11,882 nucleotides of DNA from contig CAKZPJ010000620.1 of the NCBI GenBank assembly GCA_937138955.1, positions 1 through 11,882 on the forward strand, given 5' to 3'. Below the pieces are notes generated by a model. That model ran no database searches. It saw only the letters and a program-made list of their open reading frames with translations, and was not told the DNA's origin. Origin of the DNA: an uncultured Flammeovirgaceae bacterium (GTDB lineage: Bacteria > Bacteroidota > Bacteroidia > Cytophagales > Cyclobacteriaceae). The position numbers and the translations under genes are program-made. Positions 6,428 through 11,882 of the stretch are shown here, one piece after another (position 1 is the stretch's first letter; every line of letters begins with the position of its first letter).

Positions 6428-7963
6428 TTATCCGTTCCAACCTTCCCGATCGAGACTACGATACTGGATGGCTTCGGCCAGATGTTCTACAGCAATGTCA
6501 GTGGAGTTGTTGAGATCAGCAATGGTACGAGAAACTTTCAGGATACGATCGTAGGCGCGGGAAGATAGACCGAGTCGTTCCATAGCTGTCTTTAGCAAGG
6601 TTTTACCAGCCGATGAAATTTGGCAGACATCTTTCACCATTGGCGTGGGCATCATAGCATTGCAGTAGATTGATGCTTCCTGAAAGCGTTTAGTCTGTCG
6701 TTCCCGGGCGGCAATTACCCGTTCTCGGATGTGCGAACTGCTCTCGGTCTTACGATCCGCCGTCATTTCATCAAATGGCACGGGATTTACTTCTACGTGA
6801 ATATCAATACGGTCGAGTAGGGGGCCACTGATTTTGTTCAAGTATCGCTGTACCGCCGTGGGTGAATCCGGGTGACCGGACTGAGCATCATAAAATTCAC
6901 CGGAAGGGCTGGGGTTCATACTGGCAATCAGCATGAAGTTTGCCGGAAAATCGACCGTTCCCCGCGCCCGAGAGATGGTAACTGCCCGTTCTTCCAACGG
7001 TTGACGCAGCACTTCTAGTACGGTTCGTTTGAACTCCGGTAATTCATCTAAAAATAGAATGCCGTTATGCGCCAGAGAAATCTGACCGGGTTGAGGAATA
7101 TTTCCACCACCGACCAGAGCGGCATCGCTAATAGTGTGGTGGGGAGCACAAAATGGGCGTTGTGAAATCAGCGCGGTATCAGTTGTGAGCTTCCCCGCTA
7201 CGGAGTGAATTTTGGTGGTTTCTAGTGCTTCATGTAGGGTGAGCGGTGGTAAAATGGTAGGAACCCGTCGAGCCAGCATTGTTTTTCCTGAACCGGGTGG
7301 GCCGACCATAATCACGTTATGTCCTCCGGAGGCTGCCACTTCTAGCGCTCGCTTGATACTCTCATGCCCCTGCACATCCGAAAAATCTACTGCAAACTGG
7401 TTGATTTCCTCGAAGAATACGTCGCGGGTTTCGTGCCAAAAGGGTTCTATATTTTTATTGCCTTGAAGGAAATCAATGGTTTCAGCTAGGGTTTCTACTC
7501 CGATCACTTCCAGGTTGTTGACAATTGCCGCTTCTTGGGCGTTTTCCTTCGGCAATATAAAACCTTGGAATCCATTTTTACGGGCTTCTACCGCGATGGG
7601 CAACACACCTTTGATCGGTCGAAGAATACCATCTAGCGAAAGCTCACCCATAATCAGATACTTGGATAAAAGCGTATCCTGAATTTGACCGGAAGCCGAC
7701 AGTATGCCTACCGCAATGGGCAGATCGTAGGCTGAACCTTCTTTACGAATATCGGCTGGTGCTAAGTTCACTACCGTTTTTATACGAGGCATGGCGTAGC
7801 CCGAATGCTTGATGGCGGCTTCCACTCGCTGCTCACTTTCCTTGACGGCACTGTCCGGCAGTCCGACCATAAAGAATTTAGTACCTTGACCCACACTTAC
7901 CTCAATCGTAATCAAGTACGCATCTACGCCAAAGACCGCCCCGCCAAACGTTTTTGCTAACAT
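6428..7963 (-). CDS. comM: ComM/YifB family Mg-chelatase-like AAA+ ATPase
   Basis: A 511-residue protein, the normal length for the family. The N-terminal ChlI-like domain (1 to about 170) contains EVSVGQGTKFFMVGLPDSAVKE split over residues 21-42 and NLAPADIRKEGSAYDLP (66-82). The AAA+ core has Walker A GPPGSGKT (221-228), Walker B ILFLDE (302-307), sensor-type MNPSPSG (349-355) and SGPLLDRIDIHVEV (379-392). The C-terminal helical domain ends with LGLSSRAYDRILKVSRTIADL. ComM forms a hexameric helicase that promotes branch migration during natural transformation in several bacteria; the family is also widespread in species not known to be competent. It stands alone between two repeat-rich intergenic regions. 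No damage or missing motif was found. The symbol rests on family membership. Confidence 0.95.
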   Translation of the reverse strand: MLAKTFGGAVFGVDAYLITIEVSVGQGTKFFMVGLPDSAVKESEQRVEAAIKHSGYAMPRIKTVVNLAPADIRKEGSAYDLPIAVGILSASGQIQDTLLSKYLIMGELSLDGILRPIKGVLPIAVEARKNGFQGFILPKENAQEAAIVNNLEVIGVETLAETIDFLQGNKNIEPFWHETRDVFFEEINQFAVDFSDVQGHESIKRALEVAASGGHNVIMVGPPGSGKTMLARRVPTILPPLTLHEALETTKIHSVAGKLTTDTALISQRPFCAPHHTISDAALVGGGNIPQPGQISLAHNGILFLDELPEFKRTVLEVLRQPLEERAVTISRARGTVDFPANFMLIASMNPSPSGEFYDAQSGHPDSPTAVQRYLNKISGPLLDRIDIHVEVNPVPFDEMTADRKTESSSHIRERVIAARERQTKRFQEASIYCNAMMPTPMVKDVCQISSAGKTLLKTAMERLGLSSRAYDRILKVSRTIADLNNSTDIAVEHLAEAIQYRSLDREGWNG

Positions 7964-7985
7964 TTTCTACTAGTTGATAATTGAA

Positions 7986-8004
7986 CCCCGGATATGTTCC
8001 GAGG
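7986..8004. promoter_or_regulatory. Inverted repeat upstream of comM
   Basis: CCcCGGA-TATGT-TCCGaGG: a six-pair dyad with one internal mismatch and a 5-base centre, 23-41 bp before the comM start. It could be an operator or a leader hairpin. No poly-T tract follows it, so it does not look like a terminator. Confidence 0.4.
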
Positions 8005-8018
8005 TGAATAATTGAAAA

Positions 8019-8155
8019 GTGTTGTAGTATTCTGATGTTAGGGTGTTATAGTTTAGAGTATTCAAGTTATCACGAATCTATAACCAATGAACTCATAAAT
8101 ACCCTAACGCTTTAACAATAAGCACTATAGCACCATAATGCTAAGATGTTAAACT
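8019..8155. repeat. Inverted pair of degenerate 7-8 bp repeats between gmhA and comM
   Basis: The left arm (8022-8074) reads in near-heptads: TTGTAGT, ATTCTGA, TTAGGGTG, TTATAGT, TTAGAGT, ATTCAAG, TTATCAC. The right arm (8101-8155) read on the minus strand gives similar 7-8 bp units: TTATGGTG, CTATAGTG, CTTATTG, TTAAAGCG, TTAGGGT. The arms pair: 8038-8052 matches the complement of 8124-8138 at 13 of 15 positions, and GTTAGGGT (8037-8044) exactly matches the complement of 8101-8108. The whole 252-bp gap (7964-8215) shows no open frame or RNA gene. Confidence 0.6.
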
Positions 8156-8215
8156 ATACAAAATCAGACAAACGTAATAGCTGCAATTCGGCAGGCATGT
8201 AGGAAAAAACGGGAA

Positions 8216-8797
8216 TTAACTTGAAGAGACCACTTGCTTCTCAATAAGCAAGATCAGAATATGGATAACTTTAATATGGATTTCTTGGATACGGTCGGCG
8301 TAGCCAAAGTGAGGTACTCGAATTTCTACGTCGGCTTTATTGGCTAGTTTTCCGCCATCTTTTCCGGTAAGAGTGACTACTCGCATACTTTTCTCGCGAG
8401 CAGTTTCTACCGCGTTTAGCACATTGGGTGAATTGCCGCTGGTGCTGATGGCCAACAGCGCATCTTCCGGTCGGCCTAAACCCTCAATAAAGCGGGAAAA
8501 AATGTGGTTGTAACCGTAGTCGTTGCCTACGCAGGAGATATGACTGGGGTCAGAAATAGCAATAGCCGGAAGAGCTTCACGGTTGTCACGGTATTTGCCA
8601 CTTAATTCTTCGGCAAAGTGCATCGCGTCGCAGTGAGAGCCACCGTTTCCACAACTGATAATTTTTCCACCGTTTTGGATTGTTTCAGCAAAAACAGTGG
8701 CGGCCTGTTCAATACGAGTTAGTAGTTGCCGATCGTTCCGTACCTTTTCTAGCAAATGAGCGGCTTCCTGTAGCTCGTCTTGAATTAAATCAATCAT
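8216..8797 (-). CDS. gmhA: Sedoheptulose-7-phosphate isomerase GmhA
   Basis: A 193-residue single-SIS-domain protein, the standard GmhA length (192 in E. coli). It converts D-sedoheptulose 7-phosphate to D-glycero-D-manno-heptose 7-phosphate, the first step of ADP-heptose synthesis for the lipopolysaccharide inner core, in the cytoplasm. Long blocks match the E. coli enzyme nearly letter for letter: [18 protein letters not shown] (48-65), [13 protein letters not shown] (81-93), [12 protein letters not shown] (115-126), TLTGKDGGK (142-150) and [20 protein letters not shown] (161-180). The catalytic pair Glu65/His180 of E. coli corresponds to E64 and H179 here. The start overlaps the stop of the upstream membrane-protein gene in an ATGA quartet (8794-8797), so the two are translationally coupled. 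No other heptose genes (hldE, gmhB, hldD) are in the window. Confidence 0.95.
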   Translation of the reverse strand: MIDLIQDELQEAAHLLEKVRNDRQLLTRIEQAATVFAETIQNGGKIISCGNGGSHCDAMHFAEELSGKYRDNREALPAIAISDPSHISCVGNDYGYNHIFSRFIEGLGRPEDALLAISTSGNSPNVLNAVETAREKSMRVVTLTGKDGGKLANKADVEIRVPHFGYADRIQEIHIKVIHILILLIEKQVVSSS

Positions 8798-9168
8798 GTA
8801 AGTCTTTTCTGGTCAGTATCCGAGGGTTCATCGGTAGGTTTTTCCTCAGCATCGAGGGAAGATTCAAAAGATTGTATCTCTTGATCGATTTCATCTTCCC
8901 GGCGTTTCATGTCGTAGACCTGGGCCTTGATCTCGTTCTTTTCAGCTTTCAGCTTATCAATTTTACTCTGATAGCGCCGACGGTCAAACCAAGCCAGCCC
9001 AAACACAACCAGAAATAAGGCGAAACCCACGAGCGTAAAAATAACAACGGTGCTAGCACTATCTATTAGATTCTGAGCCACCGAATCGTTCAGGTTGAGC
9101 GCAAATGCTATTAAAACTACGTGGTAAAAAATTAGTAAAACGTAAAAAAATAGACGGATAGGTTTCAT
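8794..9168 (-). CDS. Small two-helix membrane protein with coiled-coil tail
   Basis: A 124-residue protein with two transmembrane helices (about 5-24 and 40-60), a basic patch right after the second (FDRRRYQSK), a charged coiled-coil-like helix (about 65-104) and an acidic tail. The basic patch puts the tail in the cytoplasm. I recognise no definite family. The two-helix-plus-coiled-coil layout is like that of LapA (LPS assembly protein A) proteins, and coupling to gmhA fits an envelope or lipopolysaccharide role, but sequence evidence for LapA is absent. Its stop overlaps the gmhA start by 4 bp. It has its own near-perfect -7 box at 9189-9196, so the pair can be transcribed independently of the ABC exporter gene located 72 bp upstream on the same strand. 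Confidence 0.8.
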   Translation of the reverse strand: MKPIRLFFYVLLIFYHVVLIAFALNLNDSVAQNLIDSASTVVIFTLVGFALFLVVFGLAWFDRRRYQSKIDKLKAEKNEIKAQVYDMKRREDEIDQEIQSFESSLDAEEKPTDEPSDTDQKRLT

Positions 9169-9188
9169 GAGCTATGGATTTGTTGTAT

Positions 9189-9196
9189 CAAATATA
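9189..9196 (-). promoter_or_regulatory. Candidate -7 promoter box for the coiled-coil protein-gmhA operon
   Basis: TATATTTG on the minus strand is an exact match to TAnnTTTG, 20 bp before the ATG at 9168. No TTG -33 element is visible at the expected spacing, so support is partial. Confidence 0.5.
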
Positions 9197-9240
9197 AGTA
9201 TTGGTAAGATAACACCCATAACTAGCTAGTTTGTTTGGGG

Positions 9241-11073
9241 CTATACCGCCTGCATCTGAGTAAGTTTCCGATACAGACCGTTTTTCTCTACCAGTTCCAA
9301 ATGATTGCCTCGCTCTACAATTTTGCCTTGCTGTACTACCACAATCTCATCGGCATGCTGGATAGTGCTTAGCCGGTGAGCAATTACCAAGGAGGTTCGG
9401 TTTTGCATAAGATGCGCCAGGGCTTCCTGCACTAGCCTTTCTGATTCTGAATCTAGCGCAGAAGTAGCTTCGTCCAGTATAAGAATAGCTGGGTTTTTTA
9501 GCACCGCCCGTGCAATACTAATACGTTGTCGCTGACCACCCGACAACTTAGACCCTCGTTCACCCACCTCCGTTTGGTACTGCTGAGGTGTTTCCATAAT
9601 AAAATCATGAGCATTGGCAATCTTCGCCGCCTTGGTTACTTCTTCCTCAGTAGCATCGGGCTTACCGAAGGTTATATTATTGAATATGGTGTCGTTGAAT
9701 AAAATAGATTCTTGGGTCACAATACCCATGTGCTGACGTAGTGAAGTGATTTGATACGTATCTAATGCTACATCGTCTAGGTAGATTGTGCCTTCGGTAG
9801 GGTCGTAGAAGCGAGGTAATAAGTCAGCCAAAGTAGACTTTCCCCCGCCCGAGGGGCCAACCAAGGCAATGGTTTTTCCTTTTTTCAGGGTAAGGTTAAT
9901 ATCTTGAAGTACTAGCTCATCTTCGTAGGCAAAAGAAATATTCTCAAAGCGAATTTCTCGCTCAAAATCAGGCAGAGGCAGAGCATCATTCTTCTCAACA
10001 ATCTGGCGTTCAGTATCAATAATTCGAAAAATCCGCTCCCCCGAAGCCAAGCCCCGCTGTATGCTACTGATAGAATTCGTGATAGAACGAGCTGGGTTCA
10101 GCATTTGAGAGAAAATAATAATGTAAGTGATAAACTCACTGGCACTTAATGACGAATCATTATTCAGCACCAGAATTCCGCCAAATAGCAGAATGCCCGC
10201 CACAACGGTAACGCCCAAAAACTCGGAGGTAGGCGAGGCCAGCTCCTGCTTGCGAGCCATAGCAACATTGGTGCGGGCGTAGTGATTCACTTCTTTCTCA
10301 AAGGTGTTTTCCACCAGTTGGCGGGCATTGAACGCTTTGACAATTCGCATGCCTGACAGCACTTCATCTAAAATACCCACAATTCGTCCGAGTGATTCCT
10401 GGCTTTCGGTAGCTTTCTTCTTTAAGCGTTTGTTAATCTGAGAAATAATGACCCCTGAGAGTACCAGCACCAGCAGGACAAATACAGTTAGCTGAGGCGA
10501 CATTAGCAGCAGTACCGCAAAATACCCAATAATAGTTGCCGGATCGCGAAAGGCCACTTTCAAGCTGTTGACCACCGAGTTTTCTACTTCCTGTACATCG
10601 TTGGTCATGCGCGACATTATATCGCCCTTTCGCTCATTAGAAAAGTAGCCTAAATGCAAACGAGAAACCTGATTAAAAATTCGCATTCGTAGTTTCTGGA
10701 TCGTACTTGCCCGGATTTTCGCCAGGGTGAGCCCCGAAACATAGCGAAACAGGTTAGATAGAAATACCGAAAGTACAATAATTCCGCAAACAAAGGCCAG
10801 GGCACCTACTTTTCCTCGGGTTTTAACAATAGATAAGAAATAGTAGTTGAAAGTTTTGATGACATAATCGGCTGAAAGGGAAAAATCAGGAGCATTTTGC
10901 ATCTCGACTAGTGCTGTCTCATCTACTTTGTTGAATAATACCTCAAACAATGGAATTAGCAAAGTTAAATTGAGTAGACCAAAAAGAATAGATAATGAGG
11001 CATAAACTAAGTACTGAGGAATGTATCGGCGGTACGGTTTGGCAAAAGAGAGGATTCGTAGATAGGTCTTCAT
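9241..11073 (-). CDS. MsbA-like ABC exporter (fused membrane and ATPase domains)
   Basis: A 610-residue half-transporter that works as a homodimer in the inner membrane. Residues 1 to about 345 form the six-helix type IV exporter domain, with hydrophobic segments near 22-45, 90-113, 180-215 and 285-325. The ATPase domain (about 373-610) is complete: Walker A GPSGGGKST (406-414), Q-loop glutamine 454 in IVTQES, signature LSGGQRQR (510-517), Walker B LILDEATS with catalytic E535, D-loop SALD, and H-loop H566 in AHRLST. Relatives include MsbA, the lipid A-core flippase, and various multidrug and peptide exporters; substrate cannot be decided from sequence. The nearby gmhA makes a lipid A/LPS role plausible. 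The first 35 residues are the usual soluble elbow helix region. The start is the ATG at 11073. Confidence 0.93.
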   Translation of the reverse strand: MKTYLRILSFAKPYRRYIPQYLVYASLSILFGLLNLTLLIPLFEVLFNKVDETALVEMQNAPDFSLSADYVIKTFNYYFLSIVKTRGKVGALAFVCGIIVLSVFLSNLFRYVSGLTLAKIRASTIQKLRMRIFNQVSRLHLGYFSNERKGDIMSRMTNDVQEVENSVVNSLKVAFRDPATIIGYFAVLLLMSPQLTVFVLLVLVLSGVIISQINKRLKKKATESQESLGRIVGILDEVLSGMRIVKAFNARQLVENTFEKEVNHYARTNVAMARKQELASPTSEFLGVTVVAGILLFGGILVLNNDSSLSASEFITYIIIFSQMLNPARSITNSISSIQRGLASGERIFRIIDTERQIVEKNDALPLPDFEREIRFENISFAYEDELVLQDINLTLKKGKTIALVGPSGGGKSTLADLLPRFYDPTEGTIYLDDVALDTYQITSLRQHMGIVTQESILFNDTIFNNITFGKPDATEEEVTKAAKIANAHDFIMETPQQYQTEVGERGSKLSGGQRQRISIARAVLKNPAILILDEATSALDSESERLVQEALAHLMQNRTSLVIAHRLSTIQHADEIVVVQQGKIVERGNHLELVEKNGLYRKLTQMQAV

Positions 11074-11119
11074 ATTTTCCGATCGGTACTGAAATCAAAC
11101 TGGTTGGTCAAAAAAAAGC

Positions 11120-11145
11120 GCAAACAATCAGTGAAGTAAGTTTGC
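11120..11145. promoter_or_regulatory. Inverted repeat GCAAAC-N14-GTTTGC upstream of the ABC exporter
   Basis: A perfect 6-bp dyad with a 14-bp centre, 47-72 bp before the exporter start. It may be a regulatory site, but chance is not excluded. The rest of the 292-bp gap (11074-11365) holds the palindromes at 11266-11285 and the promoter box at 11353, and no gene. Confidence 0.25.
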
Positions 11146-11265
11146 ATTTAAAGTTTCTCGGATTGTTACGAGGCAAAGCTAGTATGTTTCTACGTATTTT
11201 GGTAAAATTGCGCCTGTATAGAGGGTAAAGAGGATTGGTAAAAGGTAGATATTAAGTTTTGGCAC

Positions 11266-11285
11266 ATTCTGTTCAGAATAGAACA
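11266..11285. promoter_or_regulatory. Two overlapping palindromes in the divergent intergenic region
   Basis: ATTCTG-TT-CAGAAT (11266-11279) and TGTTC-AGAATA-GAACA (11270-11285) are both perfect dyads and share bases, so the two hairpins or operator half-sites are mutually exclusive. They lie about 80 bp before the 61-residue gene and about 190 bp before the exporter start. Confidence 0.4.
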
Positions 11286-11352
11286 AAAGCTTTAATTACT
11301 GTTTACACCAATTCCCAGTCTCTAAACTCTGATACTCAGTTGTACTAAATTA

Positions 11353-11360
11353 TAATTTTG
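11353..11360 (+). promoter_or_regulatory. Candidate -7 promoter box for the two small membrane proteins
   Basis: TAATTTTG is an exact TAnnTTTG match ending only 5 bp before the ATG at 11366. If used, transcription would begin at or next to the start codon, giving a leaderless or nearly leaderless mRNA. No -33 TTTG is seen at 19-21 bp. Confidence 0.4.
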
Positions 11361-11365
11361 TAAAT

Positions 11366-11551
11366 ATGTTTGATGCTAACGGAACAGAAGGCTTGGAGTT
11401 GTTTACCTGGATTGTCGGAGGGTTAATCGGATTTCTTGCTGCGCTTACGTTTACCCACTTTTTAGCGGTGCAAAAAGAAGACGAAGAAATTACCGATGAC
11501 ACTTCTGAAGTAGGCGCTCCACATACCGAAGAAAAAACTACACTACATTAA
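11366..11551 (+). CDS. 61-residue single-helix membrane protein
   Basis: A short protein with an acidic N-terminus, one hydrophobic helix (about 12-34, including WIVGGLIGFLAALTF) and a hydrophilic C-terminal tail rich in Glu, Asp and Thr. There are few basic residues (K37, K57), so orientation is not clear. The TAA stop is three bases before the ATG of a second tiny membrane-protein gene, so the two are almost certainly cotranscribed. Its position just after a consensus -7 box supports expression. I recognise no family; the size and form fit a small accessory subunit of a membrane complex, but no partner is evident here. Confidence 0.65.
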   Translation: MFDANGTEGLELFTWIVGGLIGFLAALTFTHFLAVQKEDEEITDDTSEVGAPHTEEKTTLH

Positions 11552-11554
11552 CTA

Positions 11555-11668
11555 ATGGATAAGCTTTTTAAAGTTATTTTTGATGGTCCGGCTACTATTT
11601 TGCTCACATTGCTTTTGCTGGCAACAGTTGGGCTGATTATTTTTTCGGATATTTTCGCCTTCGTTTAG
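11555..11668 (+). CDS. 37-residue single-helix membrane protein
   Basis: A frame of 37 codons beginning ATG and ending TAG. Two lysines (K3, K6) precede a continuous hydrophobic helix (about 12-30, ILLTLLLLATVGLIIF), predicting N-terminus in the cytoplasm. It follows the 61-residue gene by 3 bp. Its TAG interlocks with the stop of the convergent oxidase-family gene in TTAG (11665-11668), as at two other gene ends in this window. The tandem arrangement and interlocked stop argue that it is translated; its function is unknown. Confidence 0.6.
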   Translation: MDKLFKVIFDGPATILLTLLLLATVGLIIFSDIFAFV

Positions 11669-11882
11669 GGCGCGACCCAACTACCTTCCCACTGCTGTTG
11701 GTGCCAGCTAAATTTCGCCCGAAGGTGTCCTTCCCGGCTTAATTTTAGAAAATCTAGTTGGTAGATGGTGCTAGTGATCAGGGTGAAGTTTTCAAAGCCA
11801 GATTGAGTATCTTCTTGGGTAGGGCTGTTTTTAAAACTCTCCGGAAGGTTATCGGTGTATTCACTAGTAGTTGTACCCGGCG
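11665..11882 (-). CDS. Pyridoxamine-phosphate-oxidase-like protein, 3' end only
   Basis: The last 71 residues of a gene that enters from the right edge. After a variable stretch rich in Thr, Ser and Pro comes NFTLITSTIYQLDFLKLSRE, GHLRAKFSW and a terminal WEGSWVAP. This ending, with a strand naming the flavin-family block (LxLSxEGHxRxxF) and a closing W-x-G-x-W-x-x-P, resembles FMN-binding split-barrel proteins annotated as pyridoxamine 5'-phosphate oxidase family. It lacks the substrate-binding block typical of true PdxH in the part seen (no RxHDR). The active-site and FMN-binding half lies outside the window, so the reaction cannot be assigned. Convergent with the 37-residue gene, overlapping by 4 bp. 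Confidence 0.6.
   Translation of the reverse strand, partial: PGTTTSEYTDNLPESFKNSPTQEDTQSGFENFTLITSTIYQLDFLKLSREGHLRAKFSWHQQQWEGSWVAP

Noticed and set aside
6881..6930. Cysteine-poor MNPSPSG region of the ComM-like protein as an unusual loss of a zinc-finger-like motif
   Set aside because: Bona fide ComM proteins including that of E. coli also have MNPSP forms without the CPC pattern, so this is ordinary variation.
8680..9018. 112-codon + strand open frame opposite gmhA and the coiled-coil protein
   Set aside because: It is antisense to two well-supported genes; its hydrophobic stretch is the complement of the charged coiled-coil segment.
10995..11228. 77-codon open frame on the + strand
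   Set aside because: It starts inside the ABC exporter gene on the opposite strand, has no membrane or domain pattern, and ends in the exporter's upstream region; it is a shadow frame.

Overview
The window looks like a piece of a Bacteroidota chromosome, most likely a marine-type member of the Cytophagales. GC content is moderate (low to mid 40s by eye). There are almost no Shine-Dalgarno sequences. Several genes have a match to the Bacteroidota -7 promoter box TAnnTTTG a short distance upstream of the start. Gene content also fits: a SPOR-domain lipoprotein, a YcxB-like membrane protein, an MsbA-like exporter and GmhA. No rRNA, tRNA, CRISPR array, insertion sequence or phage gene was seen. 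Species cannot be named from the sequence alone.

Layout. 1-697: a YcxB-like two-helix membrane protein (+). 694-1941: an M16 zinc protease (-). 2091-3236: a divergent PiT-like (phosphate permease) membrane protein (+). 3263-4255: a secreted protein with a purple-acid-phosphatase-like fold that has lost its metal ligands (-). 4238-4292: five direct repeats of NTAACAT spaced exactly 11 bp, strongly resembling a Pho box. 4315-4458: a 47-residue single-helix membrane protein (+). 4455-5654 and 5669-6205: an M20 amidohydrolase and a SPOR lipoprotein, apparently one operon (-). 6428-7963: a ComM/YifB-type AAA ATPase (-), bracketed on both sides by intergenic, inverted arrays of degenerate 7-8 bp repeats. 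8216-9168: gmhA, translationally coupled to a small membrane/coiled-coil protein (-). 9241-11073: an MsbA-like ABC exporter (-). 11366-11668: two tiny single-helix membrane proteins in tandem (+). 11665-11882: the 3' end of a probable pyridoxamine-phosphate-oxidase-family gene (-), cut by the window edge.

How the genes may work together. The most intriguing part is 2091-4458. A PiT-like permease, a phosphatase-fold pseudoenzyme with a signal peptide and a tiny membrane protein surround a Pho-box-like array, which suggests a phosphate-responsive surface module; this is inference. The gmhA / coiled-coil protein / ABC exporter stretch fits lipopolysaccharide core synthesis and lipid export. Three of the four convergent gene pairs overlap by exactly 4 bp with interlocked stop codons (CTAA or TTAG). 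This compact arrangement also supports two of the small genes described here.
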